64,000 bases of DNA from Lysobacter sp. GX 14042 (GCF_021390425.1 NZ_JAJUWY010000002.1:124001-188000), one strand, 5' to 3'; counted from the stretch's first letter, positions 34,338 to 43,688 are shown. The notes: generated from the letters alone by a model not told the origin. Translations and numbers: made by a program.

Positions 34338-36071
34338 ATGAGCACTCCCGCTTCCGCTGCTTCCGCCACCGACCAGTTCCTGGGCCACCCCAAGGGCCTG
34401 TTCGTGTGCTTCTTCACCGAGATGTGGGAGCGCTTCTCGTTCTACGGGATGAAGGCGCTGCTGTTGCTGTACATCCTCAAGTACCACCTGTTCGGCGACG
34501 ACGCCGGCTATGACCTGCTCGGCGCCTACGGCGGGCTGGTGTACGCGGTGCCGGTGATCGGCGGGCTGCTGGCCGACCGCTACCTGGGGATGCGCAAGGC
34601 GGTGGTGCTGGGTGCGGTGCTGCTGGTGCTGGGCCACCTGGGCATGGCCTACGAGGGGCATGCGGCCTATCTCGACGCCGACGGCCGGATCGTGCGCGAT
34701 ACCGCCGCGCTGCAGGTGTTCTACCTGTCGCTGGCGCTGATCATCATGGGCGTGGGCTTCCTCAAGCCCAACATCTCCACCATCGTCGGCCGGCTGTACC
34801 CGGAGAACGACCCGCGCCGGGACTCGGGCTTCACCCTGTTCTACGCCGGGATCAACGTCGGCGCGCTGTTCGCCTCGCTGATCTGCGCCTTCCTGGGCGA
34901 GACCTACGGCTGGAAGTACGGCTTCGGCGCCGCCGGCATCGGCATGGTGGCCGGACTGGTGATGTTCCTGTGGGGGCAGAAGTACCTGCACGGCCATGCC
35001 GAGCCCAACGACCCGGCGCGGCTGGCCGAGCGCGTCGGCGGGCTGTCGCGCGAGTGGTGGATCTACCTTGGCAGCGTCGCCGGGGTGGCGGTGGTCTGGC
35101 AGCTGATCCAGCGCACCTGGACGGTCCACGGGGCGATGCACATCATCGCGGTGGCATTGCTGGCGTGGTTCGTGTGGTTCCTGGCGACCCAATGCAACAG
35201 GGTCCAGCGCCAGCAGATGGTCACCCTGGTGCTGCTGATTATCGGCGTGCTGGTGTTCTTCAGCCTGTACGAGCAGACCTACGGCTCGTGGCTGACCTTC
35301 ACCGACCGGCTGCTGACCAAGGATCTGTTCGGCACCCTGGCGCCGGGCAGCTACACCGCCGCGCTGCCATGGGCGGTGTACTCGCTGGGCGCCAGCCCGC
35401 CGCTGATGATCGCCGCGCTGATGGCCAGCGACCGCGGGCACATGGGCGCCGCCAAGGCGCTGGTCGGGCTGATGGCGGCCGGCCTGGCGGTGGCGATCGT
35501 CCACGACGTGGTGCTGGTGCCGCAGACCGCCGGCTCGCTGACCTTCCTGGGGGCGTTCTTCATCGTGGTGCTGGCCCCGGTGTTCTCCTGGCTGTGGCCA
35601 TGGCTGGAGAAGCGCGGGCTCAATCCCAGCAAGCCGGCCAAGATGGGCATCGGACTGATCTTCGCCGGGCTGTCGTTCATCCCGCTGCTGCTGGCCGCCC
35701 AGCAGGCCGGTGCCACCGGGGTGATGGCCAGCGTGTGGTGGCTGGTGGCGGCCTACTTCGTGCTGGAGATCGGCGAGATGTGCCTGTCGCCGATCGGGCT
35801 GTCGGCGGTCACCCAGCTGTCGGTGCCGCGGGTCGTGGGGCTGATGATGGGGGCGTTCTGGCTGGGTACCGCGTACTCGGAGGTGCTGGCGGCGCAGTTC
35901 GGCAAGCTGGCCTCGGTGGAGGTCATCGAGGGGCAGGCCTTCGACATGGCCGGCGCGGCGGCCGGCTATGCCCACCTGTTCGGGATCATGCTGTGGACCG
36001 GGATCGGCGCGGGCGTGCTGTTCCTGCTGGTGACGCCGCTGGCGCGGCGCTGGATGCACGGGGTGCGTTGA
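34338..36071 (+). CDS. POT-family proton/oligopeptide transporter
   Basis: Inner-membrane transporter of the proton-dependent oligopeptide family (di- and tripeptides), 577 residues with about 14 hydrophobic helices. The POT signatures are clear: FFTEMWERFSFYGMKALL (the E-x-x-ER motif of helix 1, residues about 28-45) and FTLFYAGINVGALFASLIC in helix 5. PKYLH-to-TRTWT contains an extended region between the two halves. It lies between two exported S9 peptidase genes that point away from or toward it, so the three probably serve peptide scavenging. Confidence 0.93.
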   Translation: MSTPASAASATDQFLGHPKGLFVCFFTEMWERFSFYGMKALLLLYILKYHLFGDDAGYDLLGAYGGLVYAVPVIGGLLADRYLGMRKAVVLGAVLLVLGHLGMAYEGHAAYLDADGRIVRDTAALQVFYLSLALIIMGVGFLKPNISTIVGRLYPENDPRRDSGFTLFYAGINVGALFASLICAFLGETYGWKYGFGAAGIGMVAGLVMFLWGQKYLHGHAEPNDPARLAERVGGLSREWWIYLGSVAGVAVVWQLIQRTWTVHGAMHIIAVALLAWFVWFLATQCNRVQRQQMVTLVLLIIGVLVFFSLYEQTYGSWLTFTDRLLTKDLFGTLAPGSYTAALPWAVYSLGASPPLMIAALMASDRGHMGAAKALVGLMAAGLAVAIVHDVVLVPQTAGSLTFLGAFFIVVLAPVFSWLWPWLEKRGLNPSKPAKMGIGLIFAGLSFIPLLLAAQQAGATGVMASVWWLVAAYFVLEIGEMCLSPIGLSAVTQLSVPRVVGLMMGAFWLGTAYSEVLAAQFGKLASVEVIEGQAFDMAGAAAGYAHLFGIMLWTGIGAGVLFLLVTPLARRWMHGVR

Positions 36072-36138
36072 GGCATCAGCCCGGGTGCGTCTTGTTGATG
36101 CGCTGGGCATCGACCCGGGTGCGCTTTGCTTGCCCGGG

Positions 36139-38136
36139 CTACGGGGTGGCGGCGATGTCGTCGGTGGTGTCGGTGGCGGCGGCCAGCGCGCCGCCCAGGC
36201 TGCGGGCCAGGAACGCCAGCAGACGGGTGTAGTACTCGCGCCGGTGCGCCTCGCGGTAGAAGCCGTGGCCCTCGGTCGGGTAGTACAGCGTCTCGACCGG
36301 TACCCCGGCCGTTCTGAGCGCCCGCTCCATCATGTGACTGTGGGCGATCGGCGCGCGTTCGTCCTGGCCACCGGCGGCCAGGAACACCGGCACCTTGATC
36401 TGTTCCGCCAGTCGCGTCGGCGAGGCGTCGGCGAGCATCTGGCCCTCGCCCACCCACTCGCGCAGGAACGTCTCCCCCGAGCCGATGCTCCGCACGTCGC
36501 CCCGGGTGTGCATCGTCGGCAGGTCATAGATGCCGATGTAGCCGACCGCGCACCGGTACAGGTCGGGCTCCCGGACAGCACCCATCAGCGCGGCGTAACC
36601 GCCGTAACTGCCACCGGCGATGCAGATGCGCCCGGGGTCGGCGATGCCTTCGCCGATTGCCCAGCGGGTCGCATCGGTCACGTCGTCCTGCATCGCCCGG
36701 CCCCACTGCCGGGCCCCGGCGTCCTCGAACGCGCGCCCGTAGCCGCCGGAGCCGCGGAAATTGACCTGCAGGACCGCGTAGCCCGCCTCGGCGAGCATCT
36801 GCGCGTCATCGTCGAAGCCCCAGGTGTCCTGGATGCCGAATGGACCGCCGTGGGGCATCACCACCATCGGCAATCCGCTCGTCCCGGCACCGTTGGGCAG
36901 CGTCAGGAAGCCGTGCAGCGGCGTTCCATCGCGCGCCTGCAGGCTGAAGGAGCGCCGTTCGGCCATGCGCTGCGGATCGAACCAGACCCGGGTGCTCAAC
37001 AGCAACGAGGCGCGCTTGGCCTCGTCTTCGAACAGGTAGTAGTCACCGGGATTGCGGTCGCTCCAGGTATGCACCAGCGCGATGCGCCCATCGGTGGTCC
37101 GCGAGGTGATCACCACGGGATCCGGGAAGGCGGCTTCCAGGCTGCGGTACAGCCGCCCCTCGCCGGAGGTCTCGTCAAAGAACGCGGTACGCGGGCGCTC
37201 GCCCTGGTAGAGCACGCCCGCCGGCTCGCGGCTGCCACTGCGGTACAGGATCGCGTGCGGGTCGAACGCCGGGTCGCGCAGCACTTCGCGGGTCTCGCCG
37301 GTGGCCACGTCCATCGCGATGATGGCGTCCGGCCCCGAGGCCATCTCGGTGCGCAGGTAGGCGGTCGCGTTGTCCGCCGAGAACCCGACCGGATGGCGGA
37401 CCACGCCTGTGCCGGACTGCTCGTGGACCAGTCGCCAGTCGCTGCTGCCGGCGTCGCGGTAATAGAGCTGCGAATTGAGGTCCGGCCCGGCCCCCACCGC
37501 AAAGCGCACCTCGCCGTTGTTGTCGGTCACGAACTCGGCGTTGCGGACCGGCGCGCGTGCGACGGTGACCCGGCGGCCGGTGTAGACATCGAGCCGGTCG
37601 GCGCGGGTGTAGGGATCGCCGTGGAAGGGCCACACGGAAATGATGACGTTGCGCTCGTCGCCGGGCAGGTCGTCGACCAGGAACGCCGCGACCTGCTCGA
37701 CCTTGCGCGGCTGGATGCGGGTGCCGGCGCCCTCGCCCAGCATCCGCTGCCCCACCAGGAAGCGGCTGCCGCTGCCGTCGGCGCTCATCGCGTACAGCTC
37801 ACCGGTGAGTTGCGGCCGGTCCTGGCGCCCCAGCTTCTCCGACCCGGCGATCAACAGCCGCTCGTTGTTGACCCAGTGGAACTGGGCGACATGGCGATGG
37901 CGCCCGAGCGAGAACCTGCCGGTGATCCTGTTGTCCCGGTCCATCACCACCAGCGCGGTGCTTTCGCCGTTGTCCAGCGGTACCGTCGCGGCGATGTGCC
38001 TGCCATCGGGCGAGATCTTGACCTGCTCGAAGCTGTCGGCGCGGGCGTAGGCGGCGACATCCACCGCCGGGCGCGCCAGGACCAGCGCGGGCATCACCAG
38101 CAGGGCCGCCAGGCCCAGGACCAGTCGACATCGCAT
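36139..38136 (-). CDS. Second exported S9 family peptidase
   Basis: Serine peptidase of the prolyl oligopeptidase clan, 665 residues, with a signal peptide (MRCRLVLGLAALLVMPALVLA). The N-terminal propeller is less regular than in the first S9 protein (FEQVKISPDGRHIAATVPL). The hydrolase domain has MPHGGPFGIQDTWGFD, GGSYGGYAALMGA with Ser near 508, AAGGQDERAPIAHS with Asp near 591, and YPTEGHGFYREAHR with His near 623. The two S9 proteins share only the clan-level motifs, so they are not a recent duplication. Convergent with the POT gene across 67 nt containing an imperfect direct repeat (GGCATCNNCCCGGGTGCG). Confidence 0.92.
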   Translation of the reverse strand: MRCRLVLGLAALLVMPALVLARPAVDVAAYARADSFEQVKISPDGRHIAATVPLDNGESTALVVMDRDNRITGRFSLGRHRHVAQFHWVNNERLLIAGSEKLGRQDRPQLTGELYAMSADGSGSRFLVGQRMLGEGAGTRIQPRKVEQVAAFLVDDLPGDERNVIISVWPFHGDPYTRADRLDVYTGRRVTVARAPVRNAEFVTDNNGEVRFAVGAGPDLNSQLYYRDAGSSDWRLVHEQSGTGVVRHPVGFSADNATAYLRTEMASGPDAIIAMDVATGETREVLRDPAFDPHAILYRSGSREPAGVLYQGERPRTAFFDETSGEGRLYRSLEAAFPDPVVITSRTTDGRIALVHTWSDRNPGDYYLFEDEAKRASLLLSTRVWFDPQRMAERRSFSLQARDGTPLHGFLTLPNGAGTSGLPMVVMPHGGPFGIQDTWGFDDDAQMLAEAGYAVLQVNFRGSGGYGRAFEDAGARQWGRAMQDDVTDATRWAIGEGIADPGRICIAGGSYGGYAALMGAVREPDLYRCAVGYIGIYDLPTMHTRGDVRSIGSGETFLREWVGEGQMLADASPTRLAEQIKVPVFLAAGGQDERAPIAHSHMMERALRTAGVPVETLYYPTEGHGFYREAHRREYYTRLLAFLARSLGGALAAATDTTDDIAATP

Positions 38137-38216
38137 GGTCTGTTTCCCCCTTTTTCCGGCCCGCGATCTGCGGGGCCTCCCCGGTTGGAAGGCTAGCGGA
38201 TCGGAAGGGTCCCGGG

Positions 38217-38774
38217 CTACGCGGCTGGAAGGGGCGGGAGGCGGTCCCGGGGGATCTCGGACAAGCGGGGGGCGGAAGCGTCACGTGCCGACAGCACCGG
38301 GCGGGCGACCGGCCAGTCGATGGCCAGGGCGGGGTCATCCCAGGCGATGGCGGCGTCGGCCTCGCGGTCGTAAGGGGCGGTGCACAGGTAGTGCAGCTCG
38401 GCCTGTTCGCTCAACGCGACGAAGCCATGGGCGAAGCCTTCGGGCACCCAGAAGCGGCGGCGGTTCTCCGCGTTGAGCAGCACCGCGGCCCAGCGGCCGT
38501 AGTGCGGCGAGCCGCGGCGGATGTCGACCGCCACGTCCCAGACCTCGCCCGCGACCACCGAGAGCAGTTTTCCCTGGGGATTGGGCCACTGGTAATGCAG
38601 ACCCCGCAACACGCCCCGCGCCGAACGCGAGACATTGCCCTGGACGAACGCGGACATGCCGAGGCCCGCCAGCCCGGTGAGCCGGAAGGCCTCGTAAAAA
38701 TGACCACGGTCGTCGCCGAGCACGCGCGGCTCGATGACCACGCAGCCCGGCAGGCCGGTCTGGATGAGCTTCAC
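38217..38774 (-). CDS. rfbC: dTDP-4-dehydrorhamnose 3,5-epimerase (orphan)
   Basis: Cupin-fold epimerase RfbC/RmlC of the dTDP-L-rhamnose pathway, 185 residues. Landmarks are VIEPRVLGDDRGHFYEAFR, QGNVSRSARGVLRGLHYQ with the catalytic His, GEVWDVAVDIRRGSPHYGRW and FWVPEGFAHGFVALSEQAE. No ATG fits the domain start, so I use the GTG at 38772-38774, 16 nt after the ssb stop. It is unusual in that rfbA, rfbB and rfbD are not adjacent; the gene simply follows ssb. Confidence 0.9.
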   Translation of the reverse strand: MKLIQTGLPGCVVIEPRVLGDDRGHFYEAFRLTGLAGLGMSAFVQGNVSRSARGVLRGLHYQWPNPQGKLLSVVAGEVWDVAVDIRRGSPHYGRWAAVLLNAENRRRFWVPEGFAHGFVALSEQAELHYLCTAPYDREADAAIAWDDPALAIDWPVARPVLSARDASAPRLSEIPRDRLPPLPAA

Positions 38775-38790
38775 CCCGCTGCCCGCGGGA

Positions 38791-39300
38791 TCAGAACGGG
38801 ATGTCGTCGTCGGCGAAGTCGGCGTCGAAATCCGCGGTGCGGGCCGGCTGGGCCTCCTTGCGCGGCGGCTGGCTGCCCTGCTGCTGGCGCTGCGGACGGT
38901 CGCCGCCGCCACCGCCACTGTTGCGGAAGCCACCACCGCCACCGCCGCCACCGCCACCGCCCTCGCCACGGCCACCGAGCATCTGCATCTCATTGGCGAC
39001 GATCTCGGTGAAGAACTTCTCCACCCCGTCCTGGCCGGTGTACTTGTCGTAGCGGATCTCGCCCTCAACGTAGACCTGCGAACCCTTGCGCAGGTACTCG
39101 CCGGCGATCTCGCCCAGCTTGCCGAAGAAGGTCACCCGGTGCCACTGGGTGTTCTCCTGCGCATTGCCATCGCGGTCCTTGCGCACGCTGGTGGTGGCCA
39201 GGCTGATCTTGGTGACCGCCATGCCGCCCTGGGTGTAACGGGTCTCGGGGTCGTTGCCGAGGTTGCCGACGAGGATCGCCTTGTTGATGCCACGTGCCAT
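38791..39300 (-). CDS. ssb: Single-stranded DNA-binding protein
   Basis: Replication and repair protein that coats single-stranded DNA, 169 residues. The OB fold covers about residues 1-110 ([52 protein letters not shown]). The linker has an unbroken stretch of 11 glycines and a second Gly run, and the C terminus is DFADDDIPF, the acidic tip that binds partner proteins. A TATACT -10-like box lies on this strand at 39360-39365. The gly-coding repeat makes the gene prone to length change. Confidence 0.96.
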   Translation of the reverse strand: MARGINKAILVGNLGNDPETRYTQGGMAVTKISLATTSVRKDRDGNAQENTQWHRVTFFGKLGEIAGEYLRKGSQVYVEGEIRYDKYTGQDGVEKFFTEIVANEMQMLGGRGEGGGGGGGGGGGFRNSGGGGGDRPQRQQQGSQPPRKEAQPARTADFDADFADDDIPF

Positions 39301-39627
39301 GGGGACCGGTCCTGGAGTTCGGGTGGGTTCGGAGCCGCCTCTGGGGCGGGATGCACGTCAGTATAGCGACCGCCCGGAGGTAGCCCGCCATGGGCAGACC
39401 ACCCCCTGCCGGGTCGGAAAAGAAGACAGGGCCCCCGGTAGCCCGGCGCATGCCCGGTGCAAACACGATCTGCAGCACGCCTCGCTGCGCGCGGGTTCCG
39501 CGGGATGGCATCGCGATCGCGGCGCTACCTTCGCGCGACGGTATCGTGACGTCGCGGCGTTACCATTGCGCCATGCCATACGAACGCGTCGAGGCCCTCC
39601 CGCACAACCACTGGCCGGTCTGAGCCG
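39301..39627. other. Divergent spacer between ssb and MFS gene
   Basis: This 327-nt spacer has the ssb -10-like box (39360-39365), several short GC palindromes, and a TACC-N10-GGTA inverted repeat near 39521-39538. A 16-codon frame occurs at its right end (separate entry). No longer coding sequence is convincing: the frame that runs through it from about 39390 has no recognisable domain. Confidence 0.5.
39573..39623 (+). CDS. Possible 16-codon upstream frame
   Basis: ATG at 39573 starts MPYERVEALPHNHWPV and stops at 39621-39623, 4 nt before the MFS ATG. The tight spacing would allow translational coupling, and the frame could be a leader peptide. It shows no run of one regulatory amino acid and no attenuator, so this is a weak call. 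It might also be a chance frame. Confidence 0.25.
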   Translation: MPYERVEALPHNHWPV

Positions 39628-41313
39628 ATGGCGCAGCCCCCCGACCCCACGCCGGGCCTCGCGCAGCGTCCTTCGGCGCTGTCGGCGATGCGCTATCCGA
39701 TTTTCCGCCAGGTCTGGTTCGCGAGCGCGTCCTCCAACTTCGGCGGCATGATCCAGTCGGTCGGCGCGTCCTGGCTGATGATCTCGATCGCGCAGTCGGC
39801 CGACATGGTCGCGCTGGTGCAGGCCTCGGTTGCGTTGCCGGTCATGTTGTTCTCGCTGGTGGCCGGAGCCATGGCGGACAACCATGACCGCCGCCGGATG
39901 ATGCTCGGCGCGCAGGTGTTCATGCTGCTGGTGTCGGTCGCGCTGGCGCTATGCACCTGGGCGGGCCTGATCACGCCTTGGCTGCTGCTGTTGTTCACCT
40001 TCCTGATCGGCTGCGGCGCGGCGTTCAACGCGCCGGCGTGGCAGGCATCGGTCGGCGACATGGTGCCGCGCGCGGAGCTGCCGGGCGCGGTCGCCTTCAA
40101 CAGCATGGGTTTCAACATCGCACGCAGCGTCGGGCCGGCGATCGGCGGCGCGATCGTTGCCGCGGCCGGTGCGGCGGCGGCGTTCGGGATCAATGCCGTC
40201 AGCTACGTCGCCCTGGTCGTGGTGCTGGCACGCTGGCGTCCGGTACTGGCACCGCGGTTGCTCCCGCGGGAAGCGCTCGGCAGCGCAATGGCCGCGGGCG
40301 TGCGCTACGTGGCGATGTCGCCGGCCATCCGCATCGTCCTCGGGCGCGCCTTCGTCTTTGGCGCCGGCGCGAGCGCGGTGATGGCGCTGATGCCCCTGGT
40401 CGCCAGGGACCTGGTCGCGGGCGGCCCGCTGACCTACGGCCTGCTGCTCGGCGCCTTCGGCGCAGGCGCGATCGCGGGTGCGATAGGCAGTACCCGGCTG
40501 CGCGACCTGCTGTCGACCGAGGGCCTGGTCCGCTGGTCCTGCATCGCCTTTGCGGTCGCGGCGGCGGTCGCGGCCGTGAGCGGCTGGCTGCTGCTGACGA
40601 TGGCGGCACTGGTGCTGGGTGGCGCCTCATGGGTGTTGGCGCTGTCGACCTTCAACGTGACGGTGCAGCTGTCCACCCCGCGCTGGGTCGTAGCGCGCGC
40701 GCTGTCGCTGTACCAGATGGCGGCATTCGGCGGCATGGCGCTGGGCAGCTGGCTGTGGGGTTTCATCGCCGACCATGGCGACGTGCGCATGTCCCTGCTG
40801 GTGGCGGCGCTGGTCATGGTCGCCTGCGCGGCGCTTGGCCTTTGGGTGCCGCTCGCCAGGCTGGCCGAACTCAACCTCGACCCGCTCAGCCGCTGGAAAG
40901 AGCCTGCCACCGCCGTGCCGGTCCAGCCGCGCACCGGGCCGGTGGTGATCACGATCGAATACCTCATCCGCGAGGAGGACGTGCCGGCGTTTCTCGGGGC
41001 GATGGCGGAGCGGCGGCGCATGCGGCGCCGCGACGGCGCCCGCAACTGGCGGGTGCTGCGTGATCTGGCCGACCCACGGGTCTGGATCGAGCGCTATGCG
41101 ACGCCGACCTGGCTCGAATACGTCCGCCACAACAGCCGCCTCACCCACGACGATGCGACCATCCCGGCGCAGCTGCGTGCGCTGCACTGCGGCCCCGACG
41201 GGCCGCGGGTGCGGCGGATGATCGAACGGCAGACCAGCGACCTGCACACCGTGCCGGCCTCCGGGCCGCAGGCACTCACGGAGCCGGTGACCGATTCCAC
41301 CCGGCCGACGTAG
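39628..41313 (+). CDS. MFS transporter of the EntS/MFS_3 type with C-terminal soluble domain
   Basis: Inner-membrane exporter of the major facilitator superfamily, 561 residues. Residues about 20-415 hold twelve hydrophobic helices and the family segments FRQVWFASASSNFGGMIQSVGASWLM and FNAPAWQASVGDMVPRAELPGAVAFNSMGFNIARSVGPAIGG, as in the MFS_3 (transmembrane secretion effector, enterobactin exporter-like) group. Residues about 430-530 (TGPVVITIEYLIREEDVPAFLGAM, NWRVLRDLADPRVWIERYATPTWLEY) form a soluble ferredoxin-like/ABM-type domain that this group often carries. The substrate is unknown. Monocistronic or coupled to the tiny upstream frame. Confidence 0.87.
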   Translation: MAQPPDPTPGLAQRPSALSAMRYPIFRQVWFASASSNFGGMIQSVGASWLMISIAQSADMVALVQASVALPVMLFSLVAGAMADNHDRRRMMLGAQVFMLLVSVALALCTWAGLITPWLLLLFTFLIGCGAAFNAPAWQASVGDMVPRAELPGAVAFNSMGFNIARSVGPAIGGAIVAAAGAAAAFGINAVSYVALVVVLARWRPVLAPRLLPREALGSAMAAGVRYVAMSPAIRIVLGRAFVFGAGASAVMALMPLVARDLVAGGPLTYGLLLGAFGAGAIAGAIGSTRLRDLLSTEGLVRWSCIAFAVAAAVAAVSGWLLLTMAALVLGGASWVLALSTFNVTVQLSTPRWVVARALSLYQMAAFGGMALGSWLWGFIADHGDVRMSLLVAALVMVACAALGLWVPLARLAELNLDPLSRWKEPATAVPVQPRTGPVVITIEYLIREEDVPAFLGAMAERRRMRRRDGARNWRVLRDLADPRVWIERYATPTWLEYVRHNSRLTHDDATIPAQLRALHCGPDGPRVRRMIERQTSDLHTVPASGPQALTEPVTDSTRPT

Positions 41314-41397
41314 GGCGCCCACCCGCCCGCAGGAATGCCGGTTCATGCCGCCCCCCGCCACCTATACTCCGTGGTCGCTCCGCACCCCCCTTTGCCC

Positions 41398-42390
41398 ATG
41401 CACGCCCAGACCCGCACCGCCCCTTCCCTGCCCCAGATCCAGGCACTCGCGCGCGAGGACATGGAGGCGGTCGACGCCCTGATCCGGCGGCGGCTGGCAT
41501 CGGACGTGGTGCTGATCAACCAGGTTGCCGAGTACATCATCAACGCCGGTGGCAAGCGGCTGCGGCCGATGCTGGTGCTGCTGGCGGCCGGCGCGCTGGG
41601 CCATCGTGGCGCCGATGCGCACCAGCTAGCGGCGGTGATCGAGTTCATCCACACCTCCACCCTGCTGCACGACGACGTGGTGGACGAGTCCGACCTGCGC
41701 CGCGGGCGCAGCACCGCGAACGCGGTGTGGGGCAACGCCACCAGCGTGCTGGTCGGCGACTTCCTGTATTCGCGCAGCTTCCAGCTGATGGTCGAACTGG
41801 AGTCGATGGAGGTCCAGCGCATCCTCGCCGACACCACCAACCGCATCGCCGAGGGCGAAGTGCTGCAGCTGCTGCACGTGCGCAACCCTGACACCGACGA
41901 GCCGGCCTACCTGCGGGTGATCGAGCGCAAGACCGCGGTGCTGTTCGCCGCCGCCACCCGCCTGGGCGCCCTGCTGGCAGGCGCCGACGAAGCCACCCAG
42001 CGCAGGCTGCATGATTACGGCCTGTACCTGGGCTACGCGTTCCAGATCGCCGACGACGTGCTCGACTACGCCTCCGACGCGCAGACGCTGGGCAAGAACC
42101 TGGGCGATGACCTGGCCGAGGGCAAGGCCACCCTGCCGCTGATCCACGCCATCGCCCACAGTGACGCGGAAACCGCGGCGACGCTGCGCAAGGCGATCCA
42201 GGACGGCGACACCGGCGCCCTGCCGCAGGTGCTGGCCGCCATCCAGGCCACCGGCGGACTGGATTACAGCCGCGGGCGCGGGCGCGGCTTCGCCGAACGC
42301 GCGATCGCCGCGCTGGACGGAATCGGGGACAACGAATACGTGGCCGCCCTGCGTGGGCTGGCTGCCTATACCATCAGCCGCGACCACTGA
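41398..42390 (+). CDS. ispB: Polyprenyl diphosphate synthase (octaprenyl type)
   Basis: Trans-polyprenyl diphosphate synthase that makes the ubiquinone side chain, 330 residues. The motifs are NAGGKRLRPMLVLLAAG near residue 45, the first Asp-rich motif STLLHDDVVDESDLRRG near 90, and the second QIADDVLDYASDAQTLGKNLGDDLAEGK near 217. The chain length made cannot be read directly; ubiquinone-8 is usual in this family of bacteria. The ATG at 41398 fits; a TATACT -10-like box lies at 41363-41368. Convergent with hipA, 23 nt away. Confidence 0.94.
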   Translation: MHAQTRTAPSLPQIQALAREDMEAVDALIRRRLASDVVLINQVAEYIINAGGKRLRPMLVLLAAGALGHRGADAHQLAAVIEFIHTSTLLHDDVVDESDLRRGRSTANAVWGNATSVLVGDFLYSRSFQLMVELESMEVQRILADTTNRIAEGEVLQLLHVRNPDTDEPAYLRVIERKTAVLFAAATRLGALLAGADEATQRRLHDYGLYLGYAFQIADDVLDYASDAQTLGKNLGDDLAEGKATLPLIHAIAHSDAETAATLRKAIQDGDTGALPQVLAAIQATGGLDYSRGRGRGFAERAIAALDGIGDNEYVAALRGLAAYTISRDH

Positions 42391-42413
42391 GCCGCGCGCA
42401 GGCCGCTGCTCCC

Positions 42414-43688
42414 TCAGGCTTCCCCGTAGCCCTGCAGGGCGAACGGGTTGAGGAACTGGCGCCCCCACAGCGCGTTGCGCTCCGCCTCGCCCAGCCGTGC
42501 CTCGTCGCAGACGCCCCGCCAATGCCGGCGGACCATCCGCAACTGCCCGTCGATGATGCTCCGCGCCTGGACCTCCGACAACTGGAACCGGGAAGCGGCG
42601 TCCACGCAGACCATCAATCGGCTGAAGCGGTTGTCGCCCAGGATCTTCATCGCCTGGGTGGCCTCCTGTCCGGTGCGTACCTGCGGGCAGATATCGTAGG
42701 CCGGCGTCAGCGACAGCCGCGCGCCATCCCAGAAGGCCGCATGGTTGCGCGCGTGGTCATCGGTGTTGCCGCACAGGATGTTGAACACCAGCCGCGCGAA
42801 CAGCTCACGCAGCGTCGCCCGCGGCCGGGTGAAACGATGCCGCACGATCTCCGCCAGTTCCTCGTAGCTCGCGTACGCCGCCATCATCTCGTCGAGTTCC
42901 AGCAGGGTCAGCGCCGATACCAGCGCGCGCCGGCGCCAGCGGCCGTCGGCCTGCGCGACGCGGTCGAAGCGCTCGACCAGCAGCACGTCCTTGCCGCCCG
43001 CCTGCACCAGCCGCACCGGCGCCGCGTCCACGCCGGCCAGCGCTGCCAGCCGCATGGCGATGAACTCCATCTTCACCACCGGCTGCACGTCCGTGCTGGC
43101 GGAAAACTTGGCGATCCACTTGCGCCCGTCGCCATCCAGCGCGGCCTTGGGCCGTGCGCCACCGATCGAGTTGCCGTGCTGGATGGCCTGCGCCAGCGCA
43201 GGCGTCAGCGGCAGTCCCCGCTCCACCCGTTCGGCGCTTTGCAGCAGTTCCTCCAGCGTCGCACCGCCACCCTCGCGCGGGACGTAGGCGGATGACGACG
43301 GCTGGAAATCCAGCGCACCGATCCGGTCCGAGCCCGACTGCAGCAGGTAGCTCAGTTCGTCGAGGACCGCCGGATCCGCGTCGTGGCCGGCCCGGCCCAG
43401 CACGCGGTTGAGGATGACCCGCCGTCCCCAGGCATCCGGGGCGGCATCGCGCAGGCAGCCGGGCATGACCAGGCCCGTCGGCAGCGGCAACACACCCGGC
43501 TCCAGCGGCAGCTCCGGCAGATACAGCGGCACTTTGTCGTCCCGCGCCAGCCAGCTGCGGCCGTAGTTGAACTGCAGGCCCTGCGGCGTGGGCGCGAGCC
43601 GCCCGGCCACCACCGGCTCGGCACGGTCCGGCAGCCAGGTCCAGACGTAGGCCTCGCGCGGGGCGGCAACGGCGACGTCAGAAGTCAT
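42414..43688 (-). CDS. hipA: HipA-family Ser/Thr kinase toxin
   Basis: HipA-like protein kinase, 424 residues; E. coli HipA phosphorylates glutamyl-tRNA synthetase and halts growth. The N-terminal HipA domain covers about residues 15-110 (VAGRLAPTPQGLQFNYGRSWLA). The nucleotide loop GNSIGGARPKAALDGDGR contains a Ser in the position of the autophosphorylated Ser150 of E. coli HipA. The catalytic loop FNILCGNTDDHARNHAAFW and the metal motif LTPAYDICP are intact, so the kinase may be active. The start overlaps the hipB stop by 11 nt. This sequence is of the divergent, single-chain HipA type; its target here is unknown. Confidence 0.9.
   Translation of the reverse strand: MTSDVAVAAPREAYVWTWLPDRAEPVVAGRLAPTPQGLQFNYGRSWLARDDKVPLYLPELPLEPGVLPLPTGLVMPGCLRDAAPDAWGRRVILNRVLGRAGHDADPAVLDELSYLLQSGSDRIGALDFQPSSSAYVPREGGGATLEELLQSAERVERGLPLTPALAQAIQHGNSIGGARPKAALDGDGRKWIAKFSASTDVQPVVKMEFIAMRLAALAGVDAAPVRLVQAGGKDVLLVERFDRVAQADGRWRRRALVSALTLLELDEMMAAYASYEELAEIVRHRFTRPRATLRELFARLVFNILCGNTDDHARNHAAFWDGARLSLTPAYDICPQVRTGQEATQAMKILGDNRFSRLMVCVDAASRFQLSEVQARSIIDGQLRMVRRHWRGVCDEARLGEAERNALWGRQFLNPFALQGYGEA

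Noticed and set aside
36072-36138. Imperfect direct repeat GGCATCNNCCCGGGTGCG between the POT and S9 genes
   Set aside because: Only two diverged copies in 67 nt, with no hairpin or T-run strong enough to name a terminator or element.
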